Below are positions 1 to 12,168 of a stretch of 64,000 nucleotides of DNA, one piece after another. The position numbers were made by a program, and so were the translations under genes. Position 1 is the stretch's first letter. Each line of letters starts with the position of its first letter. The notes under the pieces were generated by a model. The model was not told the DNA's origin, made no database searches, and saw only the letters and a list, made by a program, of their open reading frames with translations. Origin of the DNA: Tubulanus polymorphus (taxonomy: Eukaryota; Nemertea; Palaeonemertea; Tubulaniformes; Tubulanidae); contig NC_134026.1 of NCBI RefSeq assembly GCF_964204645.1, forward strand, positions 3,100,001-3,164,000, read 5' to 3'.

Positions 1-947
1 GAAATCAATGGTGATTTGAACATTAAATTTTCAGATTTTGATATCATCGATGAGGCGTTGTCTTTCTTCAAAGCTAATGTGTTCTTCAAGAACTATGAAA
101 TTAAGGTACGTACGTAAAAACAAGCGCACATTTAATTTATCAAGCAGTATCCGTTAATCCACTTAATCACATTTTTCATAATTTCAATCAATTCTATTTT
201 TATACAGAGTGAAGCTGATAGAACTCTTATCTATGTGACACTGTACATTACGGAATGCCTGAAGAAACTTCAAAAAGTAAGTAAACCCTTCACCGCCAAT
301 GTATTGGCAGTTTTGATGCTAGAGATGAGTTGATATTTCTGAAATGTTTTCAGTGCCAAACAAAAAATGATGGATCCAAAGAAATGCTTACCATGGCTAT
401 AGCTGCATTTGACATTCCTGGTGAACAAAGATTTCCATTGAATGCTTTATATGGTAAAGCACAAGACAGAGCGGAAGGTGGTACGTACAAACCCTCTGTA
501 CTGTTTACTAAGTAAAGCCCGACTTAATACGCAGTAGCGGTGTCGGTACCCCATTGCATTGTTACCATGGTATTTGTCCACAAGTTATCTCTAACCAACT
601 TTTGACCAACTGGCTCATCTATACAGTCCAGACGCGCTGTTACGATTGCTGTTCGTTGCAATAATCAAATTTCAAATTCGTATTTCAGATTTGTTGCGGT
701 CCTATCTCATTCAATTGCGACAAGAAACAGGTGCGAGGGTAGTTGAAAAAGTCTATGATCCAGTTACAAACAAACCTAGCAAGGTACTGAATCAAGTGAT
801 GTTTTAATCCTCATTAGTCTCTGCTGCTGCTGTCAATTTGACGAATTGACTAAATCACTGTATACATTTGTTTCTTCATTTCAGTGGTGGATGTGTTTCG
901 TAAAAAGGAAGTTTATGGATAAAAGTTTATCTGCTCCTGGTCAATAG
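1..947 (+). CDS. ARPC3: Actin-related protein 2/3 complex subunit 3 (p21-Arc), 5' end outside the window
   Basis: Subunit of the seven-protein ARP2/3 complex, which nucleates branched actin filaments in the cytoplasm. Exons by splice signals and phase are 1-105, 208-276, 354-480, 689-783 and 885-947, giving 152 residues and a stop. The family is about 178 residues, so roughly 26 N-terminal residues lie before the window. Diagnostic stretches are [65 protein letters not shown] and the C-terminal [20 protein letters not shown]. All introns are GT-AG. A poly(A) signal AATAAA lies at 992-997. The gene converges on SPECC1L. Identity is secure; the first visible codon may not be an exon start. Confidence 0.97.
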
Positions 948-1980
948 AAAATGGTGCTTCTTGTATATATTCAATGATGGAGAATATAGTAAATAAACTA
1001 CTATTCAGGAGCCTTTTATTATTATAATTTAGTTTCTACCTAGTAACACTACCCGCTGCCCAGGCGGATGGCAATAATTGCTTTGTTACGATGTGATCAA
1101 GGTCTTGTAATTGAATGACTAATCTGGAATTTTTATTCAGTGGTATAAATATAACCATTTCTCAAAAAATAGTGTAGTTTGTCATTAGTAACTTGTTTTT
1201 GCTCAAAGTTGCGACTTCTGAATTCTGCATGCGCTCAAACTCTCAGTAAGGCAGAACTTACAACACCACTACCTGGATGATTTCCTTGAAAAAATAAGAC
1301 TATATTGTGGAGATAAATTTTATTTTCCATAAAAAGACGATGTGAAGTTTACAACGCTTATTTGAAATAGTCAATTCACTGCATGCTTTTGTCCATTAAT
1401 TACCAAGGAAGGTAGTGTCAATATCGGCATTGCTACGAGACTTGTATGCATTCAACCATAGACTTTTTCTAGGATGCCCTTGTTGGATTTTTAACATCTA
1501 TGATTCAATGGGTCGATTAGAAGCTATAAGAGGCACATTACTGGCACAAATACAAAATATCACCAATTAGGCACTTGAAGGAATGAATCTAGTAGAATGA
1601 CAAGTTTTGAATAGAATGTCTGCTTAGATAGGAATGAGTACAATTAATAAATGGATTCGTTCAGCTTCTACATGTATATATTATATATACCAAGCAAACT
1701 GACCTTACACAATATGCTACAATTGTAAAAAGAACTCAGTCGCTACATAAATAAATAAATTACTAGGAAAGAATATACATCGTACAAAATCTATTGGAAT
1801 ATCAAATCAACGAAACCACAATACGTTACTATTTATGCAAAATAAAATTAATCACTACAAATTCACAACAAATTGTAACAAACATTCTATTTGGCCACAC
1901 TCTTCAATTCAAATACACACAATCATACAAGTCGAGTCCACAAAAATCAATCCATACATCAGTCTCCCATGGATAAATGA
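948..1980. other. Convergent 3' flanks of ARPC3 (+) and SPECC1L (-)
   Basis: No coding exon seen. The stretch should hold the short ARPC3 3'UTR on the left and the SPECC1L 3'UTR read leftward from 1980. Minus-strand AATAAA candidates (TTTATT on +) occur near 1319-1324 and again near 1015, the latter overlapping the ARPC3 3' end, so the two transcripts may overlap. The ORF near 1794 has no family similarity and is probably untranslated. Confidence 0.5.
992..997 (+). terminator. Poly(A) signal of ARPC3
   Basis: AATAAA 45 nt after the ARPC3 stop codon, at a distance usual for a short animal 3'UTR. This is a sequence match only. Confidence 0.6.
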
Positions 1981-4900
1981 CTAACACTCAAATGTCTTAT
2001 AGATAAGAGTAACATATCCCATTACAGCCTGCCAATCAGGACGTTCTGTTGTCGCCATATCAGTTATACTCTAAAACAGATGAAAATTTTGCATTATAAA
2101 TACAAGAAGAATTGCAATTTAAATCATTAGATCCTGTAATCACCATTAGTTCTCCGAATATTTTCAAATTAATCTACATATTGGTTATTTAAAAAGTTGG
2201 CATGACACGTTACTTAGCAACTTTTTCATGTGAGCTGAACCCAATCATTTGACCCATATAAGAAAACTCATAGCTTTACAGTTATAAGTGTACTTAATAA
2301 TCATCATTGCTCAAATGCTGCAGGGACTTGTCCACAGTGACTACCGGTATGTAATATCCGACTTACTAGTGTGGCTTGAATCCCGACACTTTCAGCTGCT
2401 CTGAACGCGATCATAAAATTCTGTTTCTTATCGACTGAGGTGAGATCATCGTATGGTATTTTATCGGGTAAGTATGTATGAAGCAAGGCACAGAATGCGA
2501 GTCCATCATTCCAACTACTGCTGAAATTCGTGATATCAATTCCCTGCAAAAAGTTACATGTTTATATGAAGAAGCTTTGCAGGCGTATTTTGTCACAATG
2601 AAGTAGGAACCTAGTCGACTTACTTTGTATTTTGCAGTTTTATGTTGGCACCATTTCAATAGGGCATTTCGTTTCGACCCTCCAGTTTGTTTAACCAACG
2701 TAACTAACGGATCCTTCTTTTCCAATTCACTGTAGAACAAAATTCAAAAAAGTTTAGTAGTGAAATTATAAGATAACGAAAAGCCAGTTATATCTGAAGA
2801 ACGAATATCAATATAACGGTACCTGATGGAATTTTTTCTAGATGAAAGTATAGATGAAGTGCCGAGTATATTTGTACTGAGTGTAGAAGCAGAAGTCGAG
2901 TCTGGGATCAGTTCTGCTGGTCTAGAAGTAGGAGACTCAATAATGGTTGGTGTGCATGTATTACTCGCTTTGGCATCGTCCGTTACCGGTTTATCGTACA
3001 ACAATGCAGTTAACGGATGCCCTCTATTGGTCGGTGTATGAGTTATATTCTCTTTATTGCTTGTATCGGGAGTTCGTTTTAACGCCGATTTCAAGTGAAT
3101 CTCCGGCGGTGCACTGCTACGCCGTCTGCTCGTTTCGTTTTGCTCGCTAGGCGTTTCCGTCGTCTCGTCGGTTATCGTTGATAGCGTTTTCGTGATCGGG
3201 GTTTCGGCGGAACTTCGTCGTGAAGTATCGGCCGCCGGCGGAGACGTACAAACGTGCGAATTTTTCACCTGTTGTTCGATGGATTTGATCAAATTTTTCA
3301 CCGAAATTGACTGCTGGTTATTACCGGTCGTGTTACGCGTTTGTCTTAGATTCGTTAATTCGCGATCGACCGACGTCAAAACGCGACCTCGAATTTCACG
3401 ACTCGACACCGAAATCGAAGGACTCTCCGCTTGATTTTCTTTCACATCATCGGACGCTTTTAACTTCTCCAGTTCGTTGGACACCTTTTGCAATTCTTGT
3501 TGATAGCTGGCCACTTTTTCTTTCAAAAGCAGATTTTCGTTGAGAGTCTCTTCCATATCCTCTTGCGTTTCCATCTTAATGTCATTAGCGATAACGACAG
3601 CCTTTTGTAAATCGGATTGAAACTGTATCCATTCGCTAGACTCTGTTTCGTGTTGCGCTTTCAAATCGGCCATTTCCCTCTCAACTTCAGCGCAGCGCTG
3701 CTGCATTATATCCAGCTGCGCTTGCGTATCTTTCTGCGAGTCTTGGTAGGTTTTCTTCTCCTCGAGACATTCGTCGAGTTCCTGTTCCAGCTGCTCAATT
3801 TGCTCGCGTAGTGTTTCAGTTTCCGTCAAAACGCTCATTTTCTCCGTACTCATTTTCTCCAGTTTGAACTCCATATCAGAAACGCTCGTTCTTGCATTAT
3901 TCTTGATGACTTTCATCTCTTGTTCGAGCGTATTCAAGTTCTCTTTAAAGCGCGTCGTTTCGCACTGACTCAAAGCGAGAGATTCGCGTACGTCTGCTAT
4001 CACCACTTCCAGACGATCTTTCTCTTGTCGCGTTTTCTCAAGTAATTTCGCCACTTCCGATTGATCTTGCGTTTTCTGAAATTGCTCGAGTTTTTCGACT
4101 TTTCCCTTCTCGTTCTCGAGTAAAGATTTATACCGTTGAAGTTCGATTTTCTCTGCATCCAACAGTTCTCTCGTTTCTCGACACGAATCCTCCGCGACCT
4201 TTTTGTCGACTAGAATACTTTCATTCTTATCTTCCAATAGCCTTATCTTATCTTTTAGAGCGACAATTATGTCGAATGTTTCGGAATTTTCCTTTTCCAG
4301 CGATTGCAAACTATTGTTCAACTCCTGTTGGCGAAGGACTATCTCATCTCGTTCGACGTGGGCACTTTTAACGAGTTCAATTAGCTGCCGTTCTCTGTCA
4401 CACTTATTCACATTATTCGTAGTATCTCCGATCAACAAAAGTTTCAAATGATCGATTTGAATTCGAGCGTTTTCTAATTTCTCGGTCTGCGCGCACAGCG
4501 ATTCTAACAGCACGCCGCGTTCGCTCGCTAGATGTTCGTTTTCAGACGTCAGTTCATTAACGGCCGATTGTAGGTCGCCGAGCTCCTGAAGCGTAGCTTG
4601 TAATTCTTCGCTCGTGCTGTAGTGAGTTTCTTCCATCTGCGAAATACGATCCTGTAAACACGCGACGGAAACCTCGCTCAACGCGTCCAAACTTTTATTA
4701 CTCTGACGTTCCCAGCAGCTATTGTTATCGAACGACAGCGACGACGGGTGTTCGGGAGTAACGCACGTCAGATCGACTGAAACTTCAGAATCCGTTTCTC
4801 CGTCGTAATGACCCTGATTATTCTTACCGGGACTCACATCGCTATCCCTACCCCCACTACACGTACTTCCAGCGTGCTGCAAAAGGAGAGATAACTTCTC

Positions 4901-5731
4901 ACTGTCGGTGATCTGCTCCGACAACGGAATACCCAATTCTAACAATCTATCCTTTAACAGTTTATTCTCGTGCTGTAATTTATCGACTTCTTCTTTCGAA
5001 CGCGCTTTTACCTTCTCTTTCAGTCGTTTGATCTCGAATTTATGACGTTCGATTTCGGTTTTACGGTTCTCGGAGACCTGCTGCAAGTCAGATATACGTC
5101 CTTCCAGTATTTTCTTTTCTTTCTCGAAGTTGGCCAACAGTTCGGCGTTATAAGCGAGTATATTCGACGGAGCTGATATTCGCTGCCGGATGACTTTGTC
5201 ACCACGATTTACATTCTGAGCTCCGGCTTTATCGCGGTTAACGTTCTGAGTACTGGAAGCACGTTTTACGGAAGTAGGAGTTTTATTGATATTTTGCGTA
5301 CTGGATGCCTTCTGTAGTGGCTTACTACCCGAGGCGCTGGACTTGTCATTTCTAGACGGACTACTCGTAACTATGACCGGAGTCACTCGGGTTTTAGCTT
5401 TCACCGACTGCGTATGTGTTGTTGCATCCATAGTTTTTAGATTTTCCTCAGATTTTTGTAATCCTATCACTGATTTGGGCCGATGTGCTCCTATATTTCC
5501 GCCGGCGTTGTTTGCTTTTCGTCGTAAAACGCTCGCCAGATTATCATGGCTTTTACTCATATACGTTTTACTCAAAGCGTTGTCTTTTTCCGATGTTTGT
5601 TTTTGTCGATTCGTGGCCGTTTTTTCCGGTACGCTCACTTTCCGTTGAGGCTTTTCAATCGTTTTATTTCCCACAGACGATAACGGAGGCCTTCCCGCTA
5701 TTGAAGCGCTGTTTGCTCTTGCTTTTTTCAT
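1981..5731 (-). CDS. SPECC1L: Cytospin / SPECC1L-like coiled-coil and calponin-homology protein
   Basis: Cytoskeletal linker of the cytospin family, which connects actin and microtubules. Coding exons on the minus strand are 5731-2823, 2729-2624, 2543-2367 and 2070-1981, giving 1093 residues (human SPECC1L is 1117). The first coding exon holds 969 codons: a basic, low-complexity N-terminus with repeated SSTQN(I/V)N motifs near residues 140-180, long coiled coils from about 190 to 800, and a Ser/Thr/Pro-rich linker. The last three exons encode one CH domain (about 970-1093) with [35 protein letters not shown] and [18 protein letters not shown], very close to vertebrate cytospins. The ATG is preceded in frame by TGA three codons upstream, which fixes the start. 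A 5'UTR exon edge at 5767 and a donor at 8521 imply a 2.7 kb leader intron. Confidence 0.95.
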
Positions 5732-5767
5732 CTTGATTCAGATGCAGCCGTAGATCTTTAAAGGAAT

Positions 5768-8520
5768 CTGAAATAATACAACAATTTCAATACAAGCAGA
5801 TAACTAAAAAAAAAATGTAGGCCCTATGCTATAATCAGGTTCATGTCTCGAAAAAACCTAAATTTTTATTAGTAAAAAAGATACGGTTACCTCCATGACA
5901 TAATGCTTAACCTGCCTAGGATTAAGAAAAATACTTGTATCTTTAATCCTAGGCAGGTTAGGCATGTCATATAGGTAACCGTATCTGATCGTAATAAAAC
6001 TGTTAGGCTATTAATATTACCAACTAACAGTACTTGATATAACTGATGGTTATCCTACCAAGGATGAAATAAGAAATTATTATCAAAGCAGTTCCAGAAA
6101 ATCAAATCAATAAAGCTTTGAAAGCGTAGTAGATCCTATTGACAAGTGTTACACGACAACTCCACAGAGAATTGCAGTATGAATATTGCTCCCTGTATCG
6201 TCATGCTGAGAGATGATTAATAATCAATAAACATGTCTACCACAAGGGATACCTGTCTATCGAACTATATTACTTCATATTAAATCATATTTTCACGGAT
6301 TGCAACCACAAATATTGCTTTCTACGGTGTAAATGATGATGGAATGATATATGCACGACTTCAGTCCCAGAACTGATGCTGATTTTCGGTGCCAGTTTTG
6401 ATGATAGGACAAGAAATGAACACAACAAACAAATGGTTTGATGAGTCAATTCTACAATAGCAGCAGCTGTATTTTATATCCCCACCCTGCAATAGTCATT
6501 CCTGCCTGATTGTGATTTCAAGAATTTCCACTTAAATCAACTGAATTTAATCACTCACCCATTTTGTCAAGAATCTCTAAGAATCCCTCGAGAGGAGGCA
6601 AATATACCAACAACAGCACTAGTAAAATCTATAATGATGTCTACAGCACGACTGAGCTTGCTGTAGACATACAGTAACACTGAACTACGCCTCGGTTAAT
6701 TATTGACCCAGAACGATTGCAGCAGCAGTAATAACGTTAACCCATTCACTACTAAAACATCATCTCATCAACTGATAAATTTACCAAAAAAATGAATGAT
6801 TCTCATGATTCAATTCTTTAGTGATCGTGAATGATATGGATTCTAAAGGAGCACAAGAATGAGTAGCCGATTAGTATTCAAAAACCGAGCAAGAAATTGA
6901 AAATTTAGGGTTCAACTTGTATGCGATAAGGCATAGTATCTGTTCGCAAAATTTACCAAACTAGAAATTTCAATAGGCCAAACAGAAAAAACGATACTCC
7001 AGAAAAAAGGCTACCGGTAAACATTTCTCTTTATTGGTTGTAGAGCATGGGCTTAATTTGACTTGAGTTGAAAAGGATTAAAATCTTTAGGATGTTGAAA
7101 TCCTAACAATGAAACCTAGAACCTATTTGGCCTATATCTATGCCAAAATTCATATACGATTACCTCCTGACAACTCATTGTAAAATTGCATAAAATCTTT
7201 GAGTAAAAAACGTTGTTGACATTATTTTTTTTATCTATCACCTACTTGTCCTAAGCTAGACCCTGCCAACAAGGCTTTACACTCGGAAATAAACGTACAT
7301 AACACTATAATATTCAAGTACTTAACTATGCCATAGATAGACCTAGTTTCAAAAAGAGTACCTTAATATTTCATGAGAAAGGCAATGACAGTTTAGATGA
7401 TTACAGCTCTTCTTAACAAATTTATCAATGATAAATTATAATTAATTGGAAACTACTGTGTTTGGCCATTCATTGCGTCCCACAAAACAATGACTTTAAA
7501 TTCAAACAAAGCAATCATGAACCTGTTTTATGGAATGAGACCAGAAGTACTATTGTACTTGATTTCAATAGAGTATTGTATGCATTATGCGCAAGTAGTC
7601 ATGTTCAAAGCAGTCACTTCTACTGTTTCAACTTGAAATGGGTTTTTATCGATGTGTGGATTTTTTCATATAGGCCTTATATCTCAAGTAGAGGTGCATG
7701 ATATCAGACCTAAGATAACTGCAATGACACTTAATAAAACATAGTAAACCAAGTCTGCTGCGGGAACCCTAACAGTTAGACCCATAAACCAAAAATAAAC
7801 CCACAAAGCAAAGCAAACTCAGATCAGACTATGTCCATGGACTACCAAAAAAGCACAGTTATCCCTGAATGAGCCAACTGTCAGTAGTGATCTCGTGATC
7901 TCAGTGTATTGGTGAAGGTGTTTGACCAAGCTAAATAAACAGGATATTAGACATAGGTAGAGGCTAAACACTTAACAGTAAGACATTTAACACCTGAACT
8001 AAATTAACAACCAGATCACAATGAACAGAATTAGAAGTTATGAATTTGGAAATAGAAAGATAATCTCAATTTAAGATAATCTCAATTTTTCATTGACAAA
8101 GCAGACCACTTTTTTTAGGCCTTGTCTTCCATAAGTAAGTGGCAAATACCAAAAAGACAGAAATTTTCAAATATTCCTCTGAAACTGGGTGAGAAGGATT
8201 CTGAAATTTTTAAGCTACCCGCGGTGCTTGGCAGGCTTGGGTAAGTTTGGCGACTTTAGTGACACTTGACTAACAGTTCCTTAACAAATAAAAAAAAATG
8301 AAAGAAAAAGTCCAGCAAAATAAATCGATGTTGAAATAAGCATCTGTATCTGTATTGCAGTGTACCGGACACGTACAATGAAAAAGTCACACCGTTAATA
8401 TTGATAATTGACAGAATAAAATTTAATTGATTTGCTTTTAAATCAGTTTTGAATCGGTCTTCAGAAACGAATACTGAATAGGCCCGGCTAGCTATAGTAA
8501 TAGTATAGAAAACAACTTAC
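5768..8520 (-). other. SPECC1L 5'UTR intron
   Basis: Intron inferred from a minus-strand acceptor (AG at 5769-5768) and a donor (GT at 8520-8519, GTAAGT context). No coding exon recognised in either strand. It holds the inverted repeat at 5879-5986. The open frame near 7462-7701 (+) has no recognisable similarity. Confidence 0.6.
5879..5986. repeat. Inverted repeat / small foldback element
   Basis: Two arms of about 46 nt, beginning AGATACGGTTACC and ending GGTAACCGTATCT, are separated by about 17 nt. The inner part is a near-perfect palindrome around CTTAACCTGCCTAGGATTAA. The similarity fades outward into flanking A/T-rich sequence. It is probably a MITE or hairpin insertion in the leader intron of SPECC1L. 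Confidence 0.85.
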
Positions 8521-8639
8521 CACGTCAGGACAAAATAACACTGTCAGCGGTTACAAATACAAAACTCGGTCGTTGAATCTCCTCCTTAATCAACAATTCA
8601 TTTCACAAATGTCCAATTTGTGCATCTACAACGCATTTT

Positions 8640-8908
8640 CGTCTATTTCTCAGTGACTGGCCCCGGCAGTAAGATTAGTGGTTTGAACGATAACAACGTA
8701 GAGGGCAGCACCACCTAATAAACAGGTTCCACCGGATGTAGTATTGTTGCGCAATGACTAGTGACATTTCAGCGGCTCCACAACCGAAAATCGCAAGGTC
8801 GTTGCGCTGCTGTCACTTGTGTCAAAAACCAATTTGCAGTTGACTGGTTGATGGACTAATTAATATAGCAGTTTTGGCTAACGTTAGTTATTATTGATTA
8901 GCCTAGCC
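8640..8908. promoter_or_regulatory. Divergent promoter region of SPECC1L (-) and MEAK7-like gene (+)
   Basis: The SPECC1L leader exon (ending at the donor at 8521) and the MEAK7-like start codon at 8909 face away from each other with fewer than 400 bp between them. No TATA box is evident for either direction. The exact transcription start sites cannot be read from sequence. Confidence 0.5.
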
Positions 8909-11900
8909 ATGGGTGCAAACTCAAGTGCAGATGCTGATGTGCCATCATCAGTAGATGATGAAAATCCTACATCTAAAAAGATTAAAAACGTATTCCAGGT
9001 AGGCAAGAACCTATTAGTTAGTTACCTAATCGTTGGTGGTTAGCTTTTAATAATCGGTTGAGCTTATACCAACGTGGTTTGTGAAAATATTCGATCGTGA
9101 AACTAAACCACAGACAGGTTACTGACTAGCAAGAACCTTGCTTTCTTCCATGTAAAAAGGAAGAAATCAACAAAATCAGGTCATCTCAGTAAAGTACGAC
9201 ATCATTATTTCTGAAGGATCCGTGCTACATCATCATCATCATCAATTTTGAAGGATCTGTGGTAGGCTCCTTCGAGCCGTGGTTATCCTCCTCGTTGTTT
9301 CTCATTTCGTTGATAGGTTTCCCGTAGTTTGGGGAAAGACAGAGACTCCCTTCCCTGTTGCTTATTCAGTTAACTCGTTGAATTAATTTAAATCAGCATG
9401 ATTTGTTAATGGTTAATTTTAGTAATTTTATACACATGATTAGTAAAATGTTTTTAACTCATTGATTAGTATTTTTGATTAGTAATTGGAATTTTCAATT
9501 TTATAAGAAACATTATATTGAATTTGATGAATTGGTTAACAATGGATTCCTTGATTGGTTGATTGCTTGCTCGAAAATTATTAGATACAGTTTTAGATAT
9601 AGTTTTTGATGAAACCCTAGCAGTCTGGAAACCCAGCTGTTAATCCGGCAACGTTGTTTCCTCAGACCGATCTGATGCATATCAGATGACATTAGAACAT
9701 TTCCATTTTTATCATTTTGCAGCTTTCGACTGGTTTTACCGATGGAGAAGCGTGTTCTCTAATGCCGTTTGATGTGTTTCAGGTTTGTAGCTGTTATAGT
9801 TATATTCAATGCCTGGTACGGACCTACTCAAATCTACACAGCAGTATTCCTGGTTTTCACTATTGAAAATTATTTCAGACGATGTTTAGTTTGACGGAAT
9901 GCGACCAGCTCGGTCGACTGCTACTGGCACACATCAAAGTTCGACTGAAAAATGTGAAAGGTTTTACTCAGGAAGAATTTGTTGAAATTGGTGAGGAATT
10001 TGTTAACCTATCCGGACAACATATGATCAATAATTACTGGGATATCTTCACATCAGGGAAGGAAGAAATATCAAAAGAAGGTTCGTGAATTCTAAGGTCT
10101 TCTTTTAGTTGAATTTTACATATCTTATTCAAAAGGTAAAAAATTTGTTTCCGCATTTCAGAGGTGTTGTCATTCGTCGATGTTATGTTTACATTGGCTT
10201 GCGTAACCTGTGGAGGGAAGCAACTGGCAGCAGACACGGTTGAAACTGTCAAACAAAAATATTTCAATGCTCTAGTTAGTAACATGGTAAGTTGAATCTA
10301 TCATAAACCTGGTAATGAAACCTTTTAGAAAGTAATTACCGTACATTAGAAGTAGAGAAAGATAAAGTTAATTAAAGATCAGAATGAATGAATAGTGAAT
10401 TGAAAAATGGTTTTCTGAAAGGTCATGCTCTTATTTTAGATTAATTCATCAAACACAGTTTATAAAACAGAGTTTTGTCAGTGGACACAAAAACATTGTG
10501 CTCATCTGATAAGTGGTGCGCACAGTTGGATAACTGGTGTTTGGTCTGATTTAGAATGGAAGAGAAATCTGGGTCAGGTAATGCGTCTCTTTGTTGAAAA
10601 GACTTCTTTTCAATAATTCACGTTATTCAAAATCCCTTAGATGTTTTTCCAGCTGACAGACTTTCAGGCAGATGCAGATATTCCGTGTAAATCATCAGGT
10701 ATTCTTCATGTACCTGTATTCTGGTTATTGTCCTGTGCTCTCCCCCATATCTACAGACTAGCAGTGTATGATACCGATGACCAACTGTCTCAGTCAACCT
10801 CGGATAGAATGGTAAGAATACCTTTGGAAATACGGAGACTAAATGTGAAAAGCATAGATAGTGTTGTATAAATGATGTTATGATTCTCTCCTTATTTTAG
10901 AGAGAGATGTTTCATTGGTTGTCATTGTATGATAGCAATGACCATGGTACAAGTATAAACAGGTACGGTAGAGTTAAAATTGCTGCAACGCTTACAAACA
11001 ATCATAGATTTTATGAAAGTGTCAAAAGAAATCTTATTTCAGGTTTTGCCATCATGTATTTGAATACTCTGGACCAACAGTGTTAATGTTGGAGTTTGAG
11101 GACGATCATGTGTACTGTCTCGCAGTAGATACTCCATGGAGGTAATTAGACGGCTAGTATGTAATAACAAAATTAGGCTCTTTACTTCTATTTTATCGAG
11201 ATTTCTCCTAGATAACTGGTTTTAGAAAGTGTAGTAATTTACCCTCAATTATGATTTGAATCACTAATTGAATTATCATGATTAAATTCAGATAGGTTTT
11301 TCACAAAACGTAATTAGCTTTAAACCTGATGGAACTTAATCACAAAATTTGATTAACCAATAATGATTAGGAAAATCTAATTATGACTTAGGTCCTTGTT
11401 AAAATTAAAGTTGATTACGCTAATTGAAACTGGCCCTGTGTCCCAAATAATTCTGATTATTGAAAAAGTTGATAATCTGTTTATCAGAGAAAGCAGCAGC
11501 CGATGGGGTGGAATGTATACATCACTGATCCAGATCCTGCCTGTCTTCAGAATCGTTATGTGTGAGTTCTTGTCATTTCTTATGCTTCGTCAAGACTTAT
11601 CCGAATGTCAGTTGTTGATTTACCAATTCTTTTTAAATTTACAACTTTTCCAGCGGGGGCAGATATGATATTCATGAATCTTCAACTTCGAGGACTTCCT
11701 AAGGGTATACAGATTGGGAAAGACCATAAGTCATTGGTGCTTGAAATAAACGAAGAACTTACATCTGTAAAGAAATATGGCATTCCGTATAAACTCATCA
11801 GGCTTGAGGTAAGATCGAATTCTGACTGCTTAAGAATCTTTCACCAATATTAAACATGCCTCTGTTAAGGCACTGATGCTCGAAACCGGCATCGAAGCAT

Positions 11901-12168
11901 TCAAATTTTCGTAATTTCTGAGTGAATCAGAATATTTGTGAAAAAGTTAATACTTTCGATTTTCTAGGTTTGGGGCTGCGGCAGTGACACAGCGCGTAAA
12001 GCTCAGTTAGAGCAGAGACATTGGGAAAAACGAGAGACTGAAAAACTTCGAAATCAAAAGCTCAAAATTGACGATTGGAAAGATAGTCCAGACAGACAGT
12101 TGTTATCATGGGGTGGTGTAGAGGTTACTCATTCAGAAGCATTGCATCCCGATGATGAAAAGAAGTGA
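8909..12168 (+). CDS. MEAK7: TLDc-domain protein of the MEAK7 / TLDC1 type
   Basis: Exons 8909-8998, 9723-9782, 9879-10080, 10162-10286, 10440-10577, 10653-10811, 10901-10962, 11043-11141, 11488-11561, 11654-11808 and 11968-12168 join in phase to 454 residues; human MEAK7 (TLDC1) is 456. The N-terminus MGANSS fits an N-myristoylation signal, as in MEAK7, which acts at lysosomal membranes in mTOR signalling. The TLDc region runs from about residue 240 to 390, with FHWLSLYDSNDHGTSINRF, SGPTVLMLEFED and RLEVWGCG as landmarks. Downstream is a charged helix-like tail (KAQLEQRHWEKRETEKLRNQ) rather than a TLDc terminus alone. Exon 6 could also start 12 nt earlier at 10641, adding MFFQ. TLDc membership is secure; assignment to MEAK7 over another TLDc subfamily is inferred from length, N-terminus and order of motifs. 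Confidence 0.8.

Noticed and set aside
2826-5736. Several plus-strand open frames opposite SPECC1L (e.g. 5286-5648, 3192-3434, 4203-4451)
   Set aside because: Antisense shadows of the long SPECC1L coding exon; no family similarity and no splice structure.
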